From assembly GCA_902572605.1 (NCBI GenBank), contig CACGGD010000004.1, positions 1 to 64,000 of the forward strand: a DNA stretch of 64,000 nt. The letters run 5' to 3'. The DNA comes from an uncultured Pelagibacteraceae bacterium. GTDB taxonomy: Bacteria; Pseudomonadota; Alphaproteobacteria; Pelagibacterales; Pelagibacteraceae. Of this stretch, positions 27,831-35,986 are shown one piece after another. Position 1 is the stretch's first letter. Every line of letters begins with the position of its first letter. Below the pieces are notes generated by a model. The model did not search any database. It was not told the origin of the DNA and saw nothing but the letters and a program-made list of their open reading frames with translations. The translations under genes were made by a program, and so were the position numbers.

Positions 27831-28705
27831 ATAAGTACTAACTTTGCTTGTATTCCATTAATAGTTAAAAGTCGATTTTTAAAATTTGAAAAATCTGGAT
27901 CATTTAATTTTATTAATCCAAAAGGATAAGGATCACCAATTAAGATTTTACCAATTTTAATATCATTAAACATTATTTCACTTCCAATATTAATTTTACC
28001 TTCCACTTTAACAGGCAACAATCTTCTTCTAAGTTTATTTTTTAGTTTCATTCTTGCTGTATTTTCCTGCCCAACATAACAACCTTTTTTAAAATCTATT
28101 CCATTTAGTTCCTCAAAATTTGCTTCAAGACCAAATAATTGTTCTTTTAAATTTTCTATTCCTTTTACAGGAATTCCTTGATGGTATGCATGATTAAGAT
28201 AAATCTTAATATCTACTATCTTTAGATTTAATTTTTTTATTGTAAGATAAAGCTTTTCTAGACTGGAAAGAATTCTTGCGCCAAGTTTTTTTTTCCTCGA
28301 GTCTATATATATCCAGCTTTCTCTATACAAAATAGTATCATTTTTATTTTTTTCCAAATTTTGTATGTCCTTAAATTTTTCTAAATTAATTACACCAACA
28401 ACAAACTCATTAGATAAATCTTTTATTTCAATCTCCGATCTTAGTTTATATTTATTAAGATTCTCTATTAGTTCTACTATGATTTTGTTATCACAATCTA
28501 AAAAGTATCCATCAGTCGATTTGATGATAAAAAACTCAAAAAGATATTTTCCTTGTGGACTTAATAATGCTGAAAAGATAGAGCTAGCTGGTGTAACTTT
28601 ATTAATGTCATTTGTAATTATATTTTGCAGATATTCCTTGGCATCTTTACCAGATATAGATATTAATCCTCTATCTTCTAATACAACAATATGATCTTTT
28701 TCCAT
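27827..28705 (-). CDS. ygfZ: Folate-binding protein YgfZ (Fe-S cluster maintenance)
   Basis: 292 residues, aminomethyltransferase (GcvT)-like fold. The diagnostic motif KGCYVGQE is present near residue 203 with its redox-active Cys, after NGIDFKKG. The N-terminal part LISISGKDAKEYLQNIITNDI and LLSPQGKYLFEFFI are typical. The family binds tetrahydrofolate and supports activity of certain Fe-S enzymes such as MiaB. It starts 37 bases from the divergent pyrC and is overlapped by a membrane protein gene downstream. Confidence 0.92.
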   Translation of the reverse strand: MEKDHIVVLEDRGLISISGKDAKEYLQNIITNDINKVTPASSIFSALLSPQGKYLFEFFIIKSTDGYFLDCDNKIIVELIENLNKYKLRSEIEIKDLSNEFVVGVINLEKFKDIQNLEKNKNDTILYRESWIYIDSRKKKLGARILSSLEKLYLTIKKLNLKIVDIKIYLNHAYHQGIPVKGIENLKEQLFGLEANFEELNGIDFKKGCYVGQENTARMKLKNKLRRRLLPVKVEGKINIGSEIMFNDIKIGKILIGDPYPFGLIKLNDPDFSNFKNRLLTINGIQAKLVLI

Positions 28706-28722
28706 ATGAATAAATTATATTG

Positions 28723-28728
28723 TATAAT
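28723..28728 (+). promoter_or_regulatory. Candidate -10 element for pyrC
   Basis: TATAAT 15 bases upstream of the pyrC ATG inside a 37-base divergent gap. Transcription from it would give a very short or leaderless mRNA. No convincing -35 was seen, and any -35 would overlap the start of ygfZ. Confidence 0.3.
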
Positions 28729-28742
28729 ATATTTTATAAATC

Positions 28743-30062
28743 ATGTCTGATAATTTTAGCCTTGTTATAAAAAATGGATCTTGCTATATAGATGGCAAAT
28801 TAACTAAAGTAGACCTAGGTTTATCAGGCACTAAAATTAAGAAAATTGGTAAAATTGAATTAAATAGCTCAAAAGTTTTTGATGCTACAAATAAAGTAGT
28901 TTTACCTGGAATAATAGATACTCAAGTTCATTTTAGAGAACCAGGATCCACTGATGCTGAAGATTTAGAGAGCGGGAGTAGAGCTGCTGTTTTGGGAGGA
29001 GTTACATCTCTATTTGAGATGCCAAACACTAATCCACCAACATCTAACTTAGTTGAGTTTGAAAAAAAACTTCAATTAGCAAAAGGTAGAATGCATAGTA
29101 ATTATGCTTTTTATTTTGGAGCAACACCTGAAAACACGGACCAACTATCACATTTAAAAAATTTAAAAGGATGTTGTGGTATTAAGTTGTTTGCTGGATC
29201 ATCAACAGGTAATTTATTAGTTGATAAGGAAGCAGATATCGAAAAAGTAATTTCCAACGCTGATAGAATAGTTTCAATTCATTCTGAAGATGAAGAGATC
29301 TTAAATTTAAGAAAAAAATTTATAAAAAAAGGTGATGTTCACTCACATCCAGAATGGAGAAATACAGAAACCGCAATGTCTTCAACTCGAAGAGTCGTAA
29401 AAATTGCAGAACGATATAACAAAAAAATTCATGTTTTACATGTTACGACAAAAGAAGAGGTAGATTTTTTAGCAATGCATAAAAAAAATGTTACTTTTGA
29501 AACTACACCCCAACACTTAACTTTATATGCACCTGATTGTTATGACAAATTAGGAACATACGCTCAGATGAACCCTCCTTTAAGAACAAAGGACCATTAT
29601 GATAGATTATGGACGGCTATTAAGAATAATATTGTAGACGTGTTAGGCTCAGATCATGCTCCTCATACTAAAGAAAACAAACAAAAAGAATACCCAAATT
29701 CTCCTTCCGGAATGCCAGGAGTGCAAACTATTTTTCCAGTGATGTTAGATCATGTAAATAATAATAAACTTTCTTTAGAACAATTAATAAAATTAATGTG
29801 TGAAAATCCCTGTAAGATATTTGGAATTAAAGATAAGGGATTTATTAAAGAAGATTTCGATGCTGATTTGACAATTGTAGATATGAAAAAAGAACAAATC
29901 ATTAAAGACGAAATGATTGCAAGTAAATGTGGATGGACACCTTTTAATAATCATAAAGTTAAAGGATTTCCTATTGCGACAATTATTAACGGTATGATTG
30001 TAATGAAAAATAGTAAGATAGTTTCTAAACAAGTTGGAACCCCGCTTAATTTTAAACTATGA
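28743..30062 (+). CDS. pyrC: Dihydroorotase
   Basis: 439 residues, amidohydrolase superfamily, third step of pyrimidine synthesis (carbamoyl-aspartate to dihydroorotate). Zinc ligands are in DTQVHFREPGSTDAEDLESG, with further candidates in SIHSEDEE, KIHVLHVTTKEE and the catalytic LGSDHAPHTKENK. GIKLFAGSSTGNLLVD probably holds the metal-bridging region. The sequence type is the longer class I/allantoinase-like form rather than the E. coli PyrC form. It overlaps the cupredoxin start by four bases (ATGA). Confidence 0.93.
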   Translation: MSDNFSLVIKNGSCYIDGKLTKVDLGLSGTKIKKIGKIELNSSKVFDATNKVVLPGIIDTQVHFREPGSTDAEDLESGSRAAVLGGVTSLFEMPNTNPPTSNLVEFEKKLQLAKGRMHSNYAFYFGATPENTDQLSHLKNLKGCCGIKLFAGSSTGNLLVDKEADIEKVISNADRIVSIHSEDEEILNLRKKFIKKGDVHSHPEWRNTETAMSSTRRVVKIAERYNKKIHVLHVTTKEEVDFLAMHKKNVTFETTPQHLTLYAPDCYDKLGTYAQMNPPLRTKDHYDRLWTAIKNNIVDVLGSDHAPHTKENKQKEYPNSPSGMPGVQTIFPVMLDHVNNNKLSLEQLIKLMCENPCKIFGIKDKGFIKEDFDADLTIVDMKKEQIIKDEMIASKCGWTPFNNHKVKGFPIATIINGMIVMKNSKIVSKQVGTPLNFKL

Positions 30063-30562
30063 AAAAACTGACATTTATTTTTATTTTTATTTCTATTTCA
30101 AACACTCTCTTTGCCGGATCAATGAAAGCAATAGGTATAAAAGGAAAGGAAGAAAAAGTTGATAGAGTTATTCAAGTTTCTATGTATGACAATTATTATC
30201 AACCAAATAAGTTTAAAGTTAAAATGAATGAGACAATTAAATTTGTAGTAAAAAATAAAGGTCAATTAGTCCATGAATTTAACATTGCCTCTAAAGAAAT
30301 GCATTTAAAACATCAACCAGAAATGATGATGATGGTAGAAAATGAAATACTTATGGTTAATAAAATTGATAAAAAAAAAATGCACGAGGTTAGCAAAAAA
30401 AATCCATCAATGGCACACAGTCATTCTAATAGCGTTCTGCTTGCACCCGGAGAAAGCGCTGAACTCATTTGGAAATTTAGTAATTCTATAGTTATTGAAG
30501 CTGCATGCAATGTTCCAGGTCACTACGAAGCGGGTATGATAGCTAAAATTGATAATTTATAA
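30059..30562 (+). CDS. Secreted cupredoxin-like copper protein
   Basis: 167 residues with a signal peptide ending around SNTLFAG. The C-terminal cupredoxin fold carries a full type 1 copper set: His72 (LVHEF), Cys150 (EAACNVPGH), His155 and Met160 (YEAGM). An insertion at about 85-125 is rich in Met and His (EMMMMVENE, MAHSHSN), like copper-handling proteins. It is probably a periplasmic electron carrier or copper chaperone. It overlaps pyrC by four bases, an unrelated pairing, and ends one base before prpE. Confidence 0.85.
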   Translation: MKKLTFIFIFISISNTLFAGSMKAIGIKGKEEKVDRVIQVSMYDNYYQPNKFKVKMNETIKFVVKNKGQLVHEFNIASKEMHLKHQPEMMMMVENEILMVNKIDKKKMHEVSKKNPSMAHSHSNSVLLAPGESAELIWKFSNSIVIEAACNVPGHYEAGMIAKIDNL

Positions 30563-30563
30563 T

Positions 30564-32462
30564 TTAACTTTTTAAAATATTGTTATCTTTAAGGTCTTTT
30601 TTTATTTCATCCAAAATTGCAGGATCATCAATAGTAGCAGGCATCTTATAAGGCTCATTATCTGCAATTTTTCTTACAGTTCCTCTTAATATTTTTCCAG
30701 ATCTAGTTTTAGGCAATCTTTTTACAACAATAGCAATTTTAAAAGCAGCAACAGGACCAACTTTATCTCTAACCATTTTTACGCATTCAGAAATTATTTC
30801 TTTTTTATCTTTAGTTACTCCGGCTTTTAAAGCTAGTAATCCTATTGGTATTTGACCTTTTAGTTTATCTGCAATTCCGAGAACCGCGCATTCAGCGACA
30901 TCCTTATGTTCAGCTAAAACTTCTTCGATTGCTCCAGTTGAAAGTCTGTGACCAGCTACGTTAATAATATCATCTGTTCTTGACATTATCCAAACATATC
31001 CATCTTCATCAATGTGTCCTGCATCGTATGTGAGATAGTATCCTGGGTAAGTAGTCATATAATTTTCTTTATACCTTTTATCTGCACCCCAAAGTGTTGG
31101 AAAAGTACCCGGAGGCAAAGGAAGTTTTACAACTATATCTCCCATTTTCCCTGGTCCTACTTCTTTACCTTCTGAATTTAAAACTTTTAGATCATATCCT
31201 GGCACAGGTTTAAAAGCTGAGCCGTATTTAACTGGGAAGGACTCTATACCAGTACAATCTGATGTAATTGCCCAACTCGTTTCAGTTTGCCACCAATGAT
31301 CTATTACAGGTGAATTTGAGAGTTTTTCAAACCATTTTATAGTATCTGGATCAGCTCTTTCACCAGCGAGAAATAGCTTTTCGAATTTGCTTAGATCATA
31401 TTTTTTAAAAAATTCTCCATTAGGATCTTCTTTTTTTATTGCTCTTATAGCTGTAGGAGCTGTAAAAAGAGACTTAACTTTATGTTCAGAGATGACTCTC
31501 CAAAACACACCTGCGTCTGGTGTTCCTACGGGTTTTCCTTCAAATAAAATTGTTGTACATCCGTAAAATAGTGGTGCATAGACAATATATGAATGACCTA
31601 CAATCCACCCGATATCACTCGCTGACCACCAAACATCATCTTGATTGATGTTATAAATATTTTTCATGGTCCATTTAAGTGCAACGATGTGTCCACCAAT
31701 GTCCCTCACTATACCTTTAGGCAATCCAGTTGTACCAGAGGTATAAAGTATGTAAGCATAATCATTAGCATTCATTTTTTCACACTCCGCTGGTTTGCAA
31801 TCTTTGAGTGCTTGATCCCATGTGATATCGATAGATAGATTTAGTTCCGCTTTATCTTTTTCTCTCTGAAAAATTATGCATTTATTAGGTTTATGATTAG
31901 CAAGTTCTAACGCTTTGTTTACCAAAGGTTTATAATGAACTGTTCTACCCGGTTCATAACCACAAGATGCTGAAACAATTAATTTTGCTTTAGAGTCATC
32001 AATTCTGCTAGCAAGTTCATTAGCTGCAAAACCACCAAAAACTACAGAATGCACTGCTCCTATTCTTCCACAAGCTAACATTGCAATAGCAGCTTCAGGA
32101 ATCATGGGCATATAAATAATTACTCTATCACCTTTGTTAATACCTTGTTTTTTTAATGCCCCTGCAAATAAAGCAACTTTGTCTCTTAATTCTTTATAAG
32201 AAATTTTCTTTTTTGCCCCAGTAATAGGACTATCGTAAATTATAGCTAACTTTTCCCCTCTACCTTGATCAATATGGTGATCCAAAGCATTGTAACATGT
32301 GTTAGTTACTCCATCTTCAAACCATTTATAAAAAGGGGGATTACTGGAATTTAGTATTTTAGTAGGTTTTTTATACCAAAATATGTCTTCGGAGATATTT
32401 TGCCAAAATTGCTCTCTGTTATTTATAGAATTATCGTAAATTTCTTGATATTTTCGACTCAA
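30564..32462 (-). CDS. prpE: Propionyl-CoA synthetase (acyl-CoA synthetase)
   Basis: 632 residues, ANL superfamily. The N-terminal region FWQNISEDIFWYKKPTKIL with SNPPFYKWFEDGVTNTCYNA matches PrpE better than Acs. The P-loop motif YTSGTTGLPKGI, the WWQTETSWAI block and the catalytic Lys in TRSGKILRGT are present. It activates propionate (perhaps also acetate) to the CoA ester. The frame has no ATG at its 5' end: the start is a TTG at 32462 supported by GGGAGAG four bases upstream. Monocistronic, divergent from proteorhodopsin. Confidence 0.93.
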   Translation of the reverse strand: MSRKYQEIYDNSINNREQFWQNISEDIFWYKKPTKILNSSNPPFYKWFEDGVTNTCYNALDHHIDQGRGEKLAIIYDSPITGAKKKISYKELRDKVALFAGALKKQGINKGDRVIIYMPMIPEAAIAMLACGRIGAVHSVVFGGFAANELASRIDDSKAKLIVSASCGYEPGRTVHYKPLVNKALELANHKPNKCIIFQREKDKAELNLSIDITWDQALKDCKPAECEKMNANDYAYILYTSGTTGLPKGIVRDIGGHIVALKWTMKNIYNINQDDVWWSASDIGWIVGHSYIVYAPLFYGCTTILFEGKPVGTPDAGVFWRVISEHKVKSLFTAPTAIRAIKKEDPNGEFFKKYDLSKFEKLFLAGERADPDTIKWFEKLSNSPVIDHWWQTETSWAITSDCTGIESFPVKYGSAFKPVPGYDLKVLNSEGKEVGPGKMGDIVVKLPLPPGTFPTLWGADKRYKENYMTTYPGYYLTYDAGHIDEDGYVWIMSRTDDIINVAGHRLSTGAIEEVLAEHKDVAECAVLGIADKLKGQIPIGLLALKAGVTKDKKEIISECVKMVRDKVGPVAAFKIAIVVKRLPKTRSGKILRGTVRKIADNEPYKMPATIDDPAILDEIKKDLKDNNILKS

Positions 32463-32466
32463 TACG

Positions 32467-32473
32467 CTCTCCC
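32467..32473 (-). promoter_or_regulatory. Ribosome-binding site deciding the TTG start of prpE
   Basis: GGGAGAG on the minus strand, four bases before the TTG codon at 32462. It is one of the few strong Shine-Dalgarno sequences in the window and supports the non-ATG start. Confidence 0.6.
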
Positions 32474-32638
32474 AAAAAAGTTAATTTATTTAGCAGTATT
32501 TCATAAATATCCCCAAAAAAAAACAAAAAATCCAATAAAAACGGGGTTTTTTAAGCAAAAAAACGCTTCACTGTAACTTCAATTTTTATTAAGGTTCGGC
32601 CAGCTAATTCGTAAATGAAGAGTTAATCATTTATTGAA

Positions 32639-32656
32639 TAGTTTAATATTAAACTA
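32639..32656. promoter_or_regulatory. Perfect 18-base palindrome upstream of proteorhodopsin, candidate operator
   Basis: TAGTTTAATATTAAACTA is a perfect inverted repeat. It lies between a possible -35 (TTGAAT, 32634-32639) and a possible -10 (TAATAA, 32655-32660), about 33 bases before the ATG. A dimeric regulator could bind here. If instead transcribed, it would form an AU-only hairpin, which is a weak structure, so a DNA operator is the more likely role. Confidence 0.45.
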
Positions 32657-32675
32657 ATAAAGAAAACTAACTAAC

Positions 32676-32683
32676 GAGGGAGG
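32676..32683 (+). promoter_or_regulatory. Strong ribosome-binding site of proteorhodopsin
   Basis: GAGGGAGG five bases before the ATG at 32689. Most genes here have no visible Shine-Dalgarno sequence, so this marks a highly translated message, as does the strong site of the aldehyde dehydrogenase gene. Confidence 0.8.
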
Positions 32684-32688
32684 TTTTC

Positions 32689-33459
32689 ATGAGAAAATTA
32701 AGTCTATTTGCTTTAGCGGCAGTTGCCTTTTTAGGTATTACTAGCTCAGCTAATGCAGCGACTGCGATGTTAGCAACGGATGATTTCGTTGGTATATCGT
32801 TTTGGCTCGTATCTATGGGTATGATTGCAACAACAGTATTCTTTTTTGCTGAAAGAAATACAGTAGCTGCATCATGGAGAACATCAATCTCAGTAGCTGG
32901 ACTAGTTACTGGTGTTGCTTTTGTTCACTACATGTATATGAGAGAAGTTTGGGTGACAACAGGTGATACACCAACAGTATACAGATATATTGACTGGTTA
33001 ATTACTGTTCCACTTCAAATGGTAGAATTCTATCTAATCTTGGCAGCTGTAAGAAAAGTGCCAAGCTCAATATTCTGGAAACTATTGATTGGTTCATTAG
33101 TAATGTTAATCGGTGGATACTTAGGTGAAGCTGGTTACATTCAACCATTCGTAGGTTTCGTAATCGGAATGGCGGGATGGATTTATATCTTGTTTGAAAT
33201 ATTCTCAGGTGAAGCAGGCACAATGGCTGCAAAAACTGGAAACAGAGCAATGACTACTGCTTTCAGTGCAATGAGAATAATCGTAACTATTGGTTGGGCG
33301 ATATATCCTTTAGGATATGTATTCGGTTACCTAACTGGTGGCGTAGATGCAAATGCATTGAACATTATTTACAACTTAGCTGACTTTATTAACAAGATCG
33401 CATTCGGTCTAGTTATCTGGGCAGCAGCAATGCAAAACACAAGATTATCATCTAGATAA
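32689..33459 (+). CDS. Proteorhodopsin, blue-absorbing type, light-driven proton pump
   Basis: 256-residue seven-helix retinal protein with a cleaved signal peptide (cut near ANA at 21-23). All proton-pump residues are present, numbered here with the classic GPR number in brackets: His80 (75), acceptor Asp102 (97) in YRYIDWLITVP, donor Glu113 (108) in VEFYLI, Schiff-base Lys236 (231) in ADFINKIAFG. The spectral tuning position is Gln110 (105), which predicts blue-light absorption. It pumps protons outward across the inner membrane. It has its own leader with a strong ribosome-binding site and a hairpin terminator. Ferredoxin and FNR genes follow. Retinal synthesis genes are not in the window. 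Confidence 0.98.
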   Translation: MRKLSLFALAAVAFLGITSSANAATAMLATDDFVGISFWLVSMGMIATTVFFFAERNTVAASWRTSISVAGLVTGVAFVHYMYMREVWVTTGDTPTVYRYIDWLITVPLQMVEFYLILAAVRKVPSSIFWKLLIGSLVMLIGGYLGEAGYIQPFVGFVIGMAGWIYILFEIFSGEAGTMAAKTGNRAMTTAFSAMRIIVTIGWAIYPLGYVFGYLTGGVDANALNIIYNLADFINKIAFGLVIWAAAMQNTRLSSR

Positions 33460-33473
33460 TAGATTATAAACTT

Positions 33474-33514
33474 TAAAAAGGGCGAGTATGTTTTGCATAC
33501 TTGCCCTTTTTCTT
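33474..33514 (+). terminator. Intrinsic terminator between proteorhodopsin and ferredoxin
   Basis: GGGCGAGTATG pairs with CATACTTGCCC (one G-T wobble) around a TTTTG loop, flanked by an A-run on the left and TTTTT on the right. This is a classic rho-independent terminator. It ends about 20 bases before the ferredoxin ATG, so ferredoxin-FNR-GST expression needs read-through or a promoter in the AT-rich 33511-33535. Confidence 0.88.
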
Positions 33515-33535
33515 TATATACATATATATATTACG

Positions 33536-33856
33536 ATGGCTAAAATCACATACAAGGATCAAGAGGGAAATTCTAAAACAATAGAAGTTGAGAACGGCCT
33601 TTCAGTTATGGAAGGAGCTATACAAAACAATATTCCAGGAATTGACGCTGATTGTGGAGGATCAATGGCATGTGCCACTTGCCATGTTTATGTCGAAGAA
33701 AAATGGTTAAATAAACTACCTAAAGCAGAAGAAGGAGAAGTAGACATGATCGATATGGCTTTTGAACCAAAAAAAAATAGTAGACTTAGTTGTCAATTAA
33801 TAGTTTCAGATGAAATGGATGGTCTTGAAGTAACAACACCAGCAAAGCAATCATAA
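33536..33856 (+). CDS. 2Fe-2S ferredoxin
   Basis: 106 residues, adrenodoxin-like [2Fe-2S] ferredoxin. The cluster ligands are the cysteines in DADCGGSMACATCHVY plus the one in SRLSCQLIV. MAKITYKDQEGN at 33536 is the natural start. An in-frame upstream ATG at 33488 lies inside the terminator hairpin and would add a hydrophobic non-conserved extension, so I rejected it. The last base overlaps the FNR start. It probably exchanges electrons with that reductase. Confidence 0.95.
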   Translation: MAKITYKDQEGNSKTIEVENGLSVMEGAIQNNIPGIDADCGGSMACATCHVYVEEKWLNKLPKAEEGEVDMIDMAFEPKKNSRLSCQLIVSDEMDGLEVTTPAKQS

Positions 33857-34869
33857 TGGTAAATACAGATGTAATAATTATTGGTGCAGGTCCAGTTGGA
33901 TTGTTTGCAGTTCATCAATTAGGAATAAAAGGTCTAAGAGCTGTTGTAATTGATAATTTAGATAAAGCTGGCGGACAATGTATAGAATTATATCCTGATA
34001 AACCTATTTATGATATTCCAGCAGTTCCAGAATGCACTGGCGAAGAGTTGACAAGTAAATTGCTAGAACAAATCAAGCCTTTTAAAACCGATTTCTTTTT
34101 TAACGAAAGAGTAAACGAAGTAACTCAAAATAAAGAGAGCTGGATAGTTCAAACTAGCAAGGGTAATAAATTTGAAGCTCCTAATATTATCATTGCTGGT
34201 GGAGTGGGTTCATTTGAACCAAGAAGAATAACTTTAAAAGAAGCTGAAAAATTTGAAGGTAAATCTTTATTTTATTCTGTAAAAAACAAAGACGAATTAA
34301 AAGGAAAAAATATTTCTATTTTTGGTGGAGGAGACTCAGCTTTAGATTGGGCATTAGAATTATCAAAAATTTCTAAGGTTACTTTAATTCATAGAAGAAA
34401 TGAATTCAGGGGAGCGTCTCATACTTTAACTGAAATAAAAAAATTATCTGAACAAGGAAAGATATCAATTAAAACTCCCTATCAACTAGTATCTATAGAA
34501 GGAGATAAAAATATATCTGAAATAAAGATAAAACATGATGATGGAAAAACTGAGCAGATAAAAACTGATAACATTTTAAGTTTTTTTGGATTAATTATGA
34601 AATTAGGTCCAATAATTGAATGGGGGTTGGGTATGGATAAGAAACATATTTCAGTTAATCAGAATAATTTTGAAACAAATAAAAAGGGCATATTTGCGAT
34701 TGGAGATATCTGTACTTATCCAGGTAAATTAAAACTTATATTATCAGGATTTCATGAAGCAGCGTTGGCTTCTGTAGAATGTTTTAAAAGAGCCAGACCA
34801 AATGAGAAGTATAGGTTTGAATTTACTACTTCATCAAAAGTTATAAAGGAGAGACTTGGAAAAAAATGA
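33856..34869 (+). CDS. Ferredoxin-NADP+ reductase, thioredoxin-reductase-like type
   Basis: 337 residues. FAD-binding motif VIIIGAGPVGLFAVHQLG at the N-terminus, GGQCIELYPDKPIYDIP near residue 38, and the NADPH Rossmann motif SIFGGGDSALDWALEL near residue 156. FAIGDICTYPGKLKLILSGF binds FAD near the C-terminus. It lacks the CxxC of thioredoxin reductases and matches the YumC-type FNR. It sits between ferredoxin (one-base overlap) and a GST (four-base overlap), so the trio is translated together. Confidence 0.95.
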   Translation: MVNTDVIIIGAGPVGLFAVHQLGIKGLRAVVIDNLDKAGGQCIELYPDKPIYDIPAVPECTGEELTSKLLEQIKPFKTDFFFNERVNEVTQNKESWIVQTSKGNKFEAPNIIIAGGVGSFEPRRITLKEAEKFEGKSLFYSVKNKDELKGKNISIFGGGDSALDWALELSKISKVTLIHRRNEFRGASHTLTEIKKLSEQGKISIKTPYQLVSIEGDKNISEIKIKHDDGKTEQIKTDNILSFFGLIMKLGPIIEWGLGMDKKHISVNQNNFETNKKGIFAIGDICTYPGKLKLILSGFHEAALASVECFKRARPNEKYRFEFTTSSKVIKERLGKK

Positions 34870-35492
34870 TTGAGCTTTTAACTGCCAATACACCAAATGG
34901 CAAAAAAATATCAATCATGCTTGAAGAAATTAATTTTGAATACAAAGTTACAAAAATAAATATTAATAAAGACGAACAATTTAAACCAGATTTTATCAAA
35001 TTAAGCCCATTTAGAAAAATTCCTGTAATCATAGACCACGATTCTAATAAAAGTCTTTTTGAGTCAGGGGCTATTTTAATTTATCTTGGTGAGAAAAGTG
35101 GAAAGTTTTATGACAAGGATAAAAGAACAACTATTAATCAATGGCTAATGGGACAAATGGCTTATGTTGGACCTCTTTTAGGACAACATCATCAGTTTCA
35201 TCATTATAATCCTGGAAAAAGTGAATTTGGTGAGAGGAGATATTTTGAAATGGCGAAAAAGATTTATAAAGAATTAGATGAAAGACTTTCCATTTCAAAA
35301 TATTTAGCTGGAAATGACTATACTATAGCAGATATAGCCACTTTTCCTTGGATAGCAAGACATGAATGGCACGACATAGGATTAAAAAAATTTATTAATC
35401 TTAATCGATGGTACGATGAAATCTCAAAACGAGAAGCGGTTAAAAAAGGATATGACCTTCTTAAAAAAGGAGAAATTATTCCTAAAGCTTAA
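34866..35492 (+). CDS. Glutathione S-transferase family protein
   Basis: 208 residues. Thioredoxin-like N-terminal domain with LLTANTPNGKKISIMLEE, SPFRKIPVI (cis-Pro) and LFESGAILIYL. The C-terminal helical domain has WLMGQMAYVGPLLGQHHQFHHY and YTIADIATFPW. The NGKK region and QMAYVGPLLGQ resemble the Nu-class YfcG/YghU group, active with glutathione disulfide. Coupled to FNR by a four-base overlap, which suggests a redox-protective partner of the ferredoxin/NADPH system. The specific substrate is not known. Confidence 0.9.
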   Translation: MIELLTANTPNGKKISIMLEEINFEYKVTKININKDEQFKPDFIKLSPFRKIPVIIDHDSNKSLFESGAILIYLGEKSGKFYDKDKRTTINQWLMGQMAYVGPLLGQHHQFHHYNPGKSEFGERRYFEMAKKIYKELDERLSISKYLAGNDYTIADIATFPWIARHEWHDIGLKKFINLNRWYDEISKREAVKKGYDLLKKGEIIPKA

Positions 35493-35914
35493 TCTTCAAC
35501 AAAAATTTTTTCATCTCTTTCATGTTTTTCTTGAGCTTCGATGGAAAGAGTAGCGACTGGCCTAGCAATTAATCTTTTTAAACCAATTGGTTCACTTGTT
35601 TCTTCACAGTAACCGTAAGTTCCATTTTTTAATCTTTGTAATGCAGCATTTATTTTTGAAATTAATTTTCTACTTCTATTAAGAGCTTTCATTTCAACAG
35701 ATTTATCCGTGTAAGAAGAAGCTTGATCCACTATATCAGCAGAGGAAACATTATCATCACCAGAATTTAATAAATTTCCTAAATTATTTGATTTAATTAT
35801 TTCTTTTTTCCACTTGATCAATTCCTCAGTAAAATATTTTTTATGCTTTGAGCACATGTACTTTTCTTTAGAATTAGGAATATACTTTTTTTTAACTGTT
35901 TTCTTTTTAAGCAT
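35489..35914 (-). CDS. dksA: DksA/TraR-family RNA polymerase-binding factor, zinc-less type
   Basis: 141 residues. The coiled coil (about 30-95) has the acidic tip (SGDDNVSSADIVDQ), which in DksA enters the RNA polymerase secondary channel. The zinc-finger region is YGYCEETSEPIGLKRLIARP then ATLSIEAQEKHER: only Cys103 remains of the usual four cysteines, so zinc binding is unlikely. Such loss is common in alphaproteobacterial DksA. With ppGpp it would tune rRNA and amino-acid promoters. It shares a TTAA stop with the convergent GST gene. Confidence 0.92.
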   Translation of the reverse strand: MLKKKTVKKKYIPNSKEKYMCSKHKKYFTEELIKWKKEIIKSNNLGNLLNSGDDNVSSADIVDQASSYTDKSVEMKALNRSRKLISKINAALQRLKNGTYGYCEETSEPIGLKRLIARPVATLSIEAQEKHERDEKIFVED

Positions 35915-35986
35915 TTTTGAATTCGAGGGAGTATATGGTTGAATTTAATCATGTCAATACCTTATAAATTGTATTAATTTGTAGAT

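Larger units (their letters stand above)
32463..32688. other. Largest intergenic region: prpE/proteorhodopsin divergent control region
   Basis: About 226 bases between divergent genes. It holds A-tracts, a small AAGC-loop-GCTT hairpin near 32553-32568, a GGTTCGGCC segment near 32593, an 18-base perfect palindrome (32639-32656) and a strong ribosome-binding site for proteorhodopsin. No frame of convincing length is seen. Confidence 0.6.

Noticed and set aside
32509-32552. CCCC...GGGG followed by T-run upstream of proteorhodopsin as a terminator
   Set aside because: Only four pairs with a loop of about 30 bases, and neither flanking gene is transcribed into it.
33488-33535. Upstream start of ferredoxin giving a hydrophobic 16-residue extension
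   Set aside because: It begins inside the terminator hairpin. The family homology starts at the ATG at 33536.
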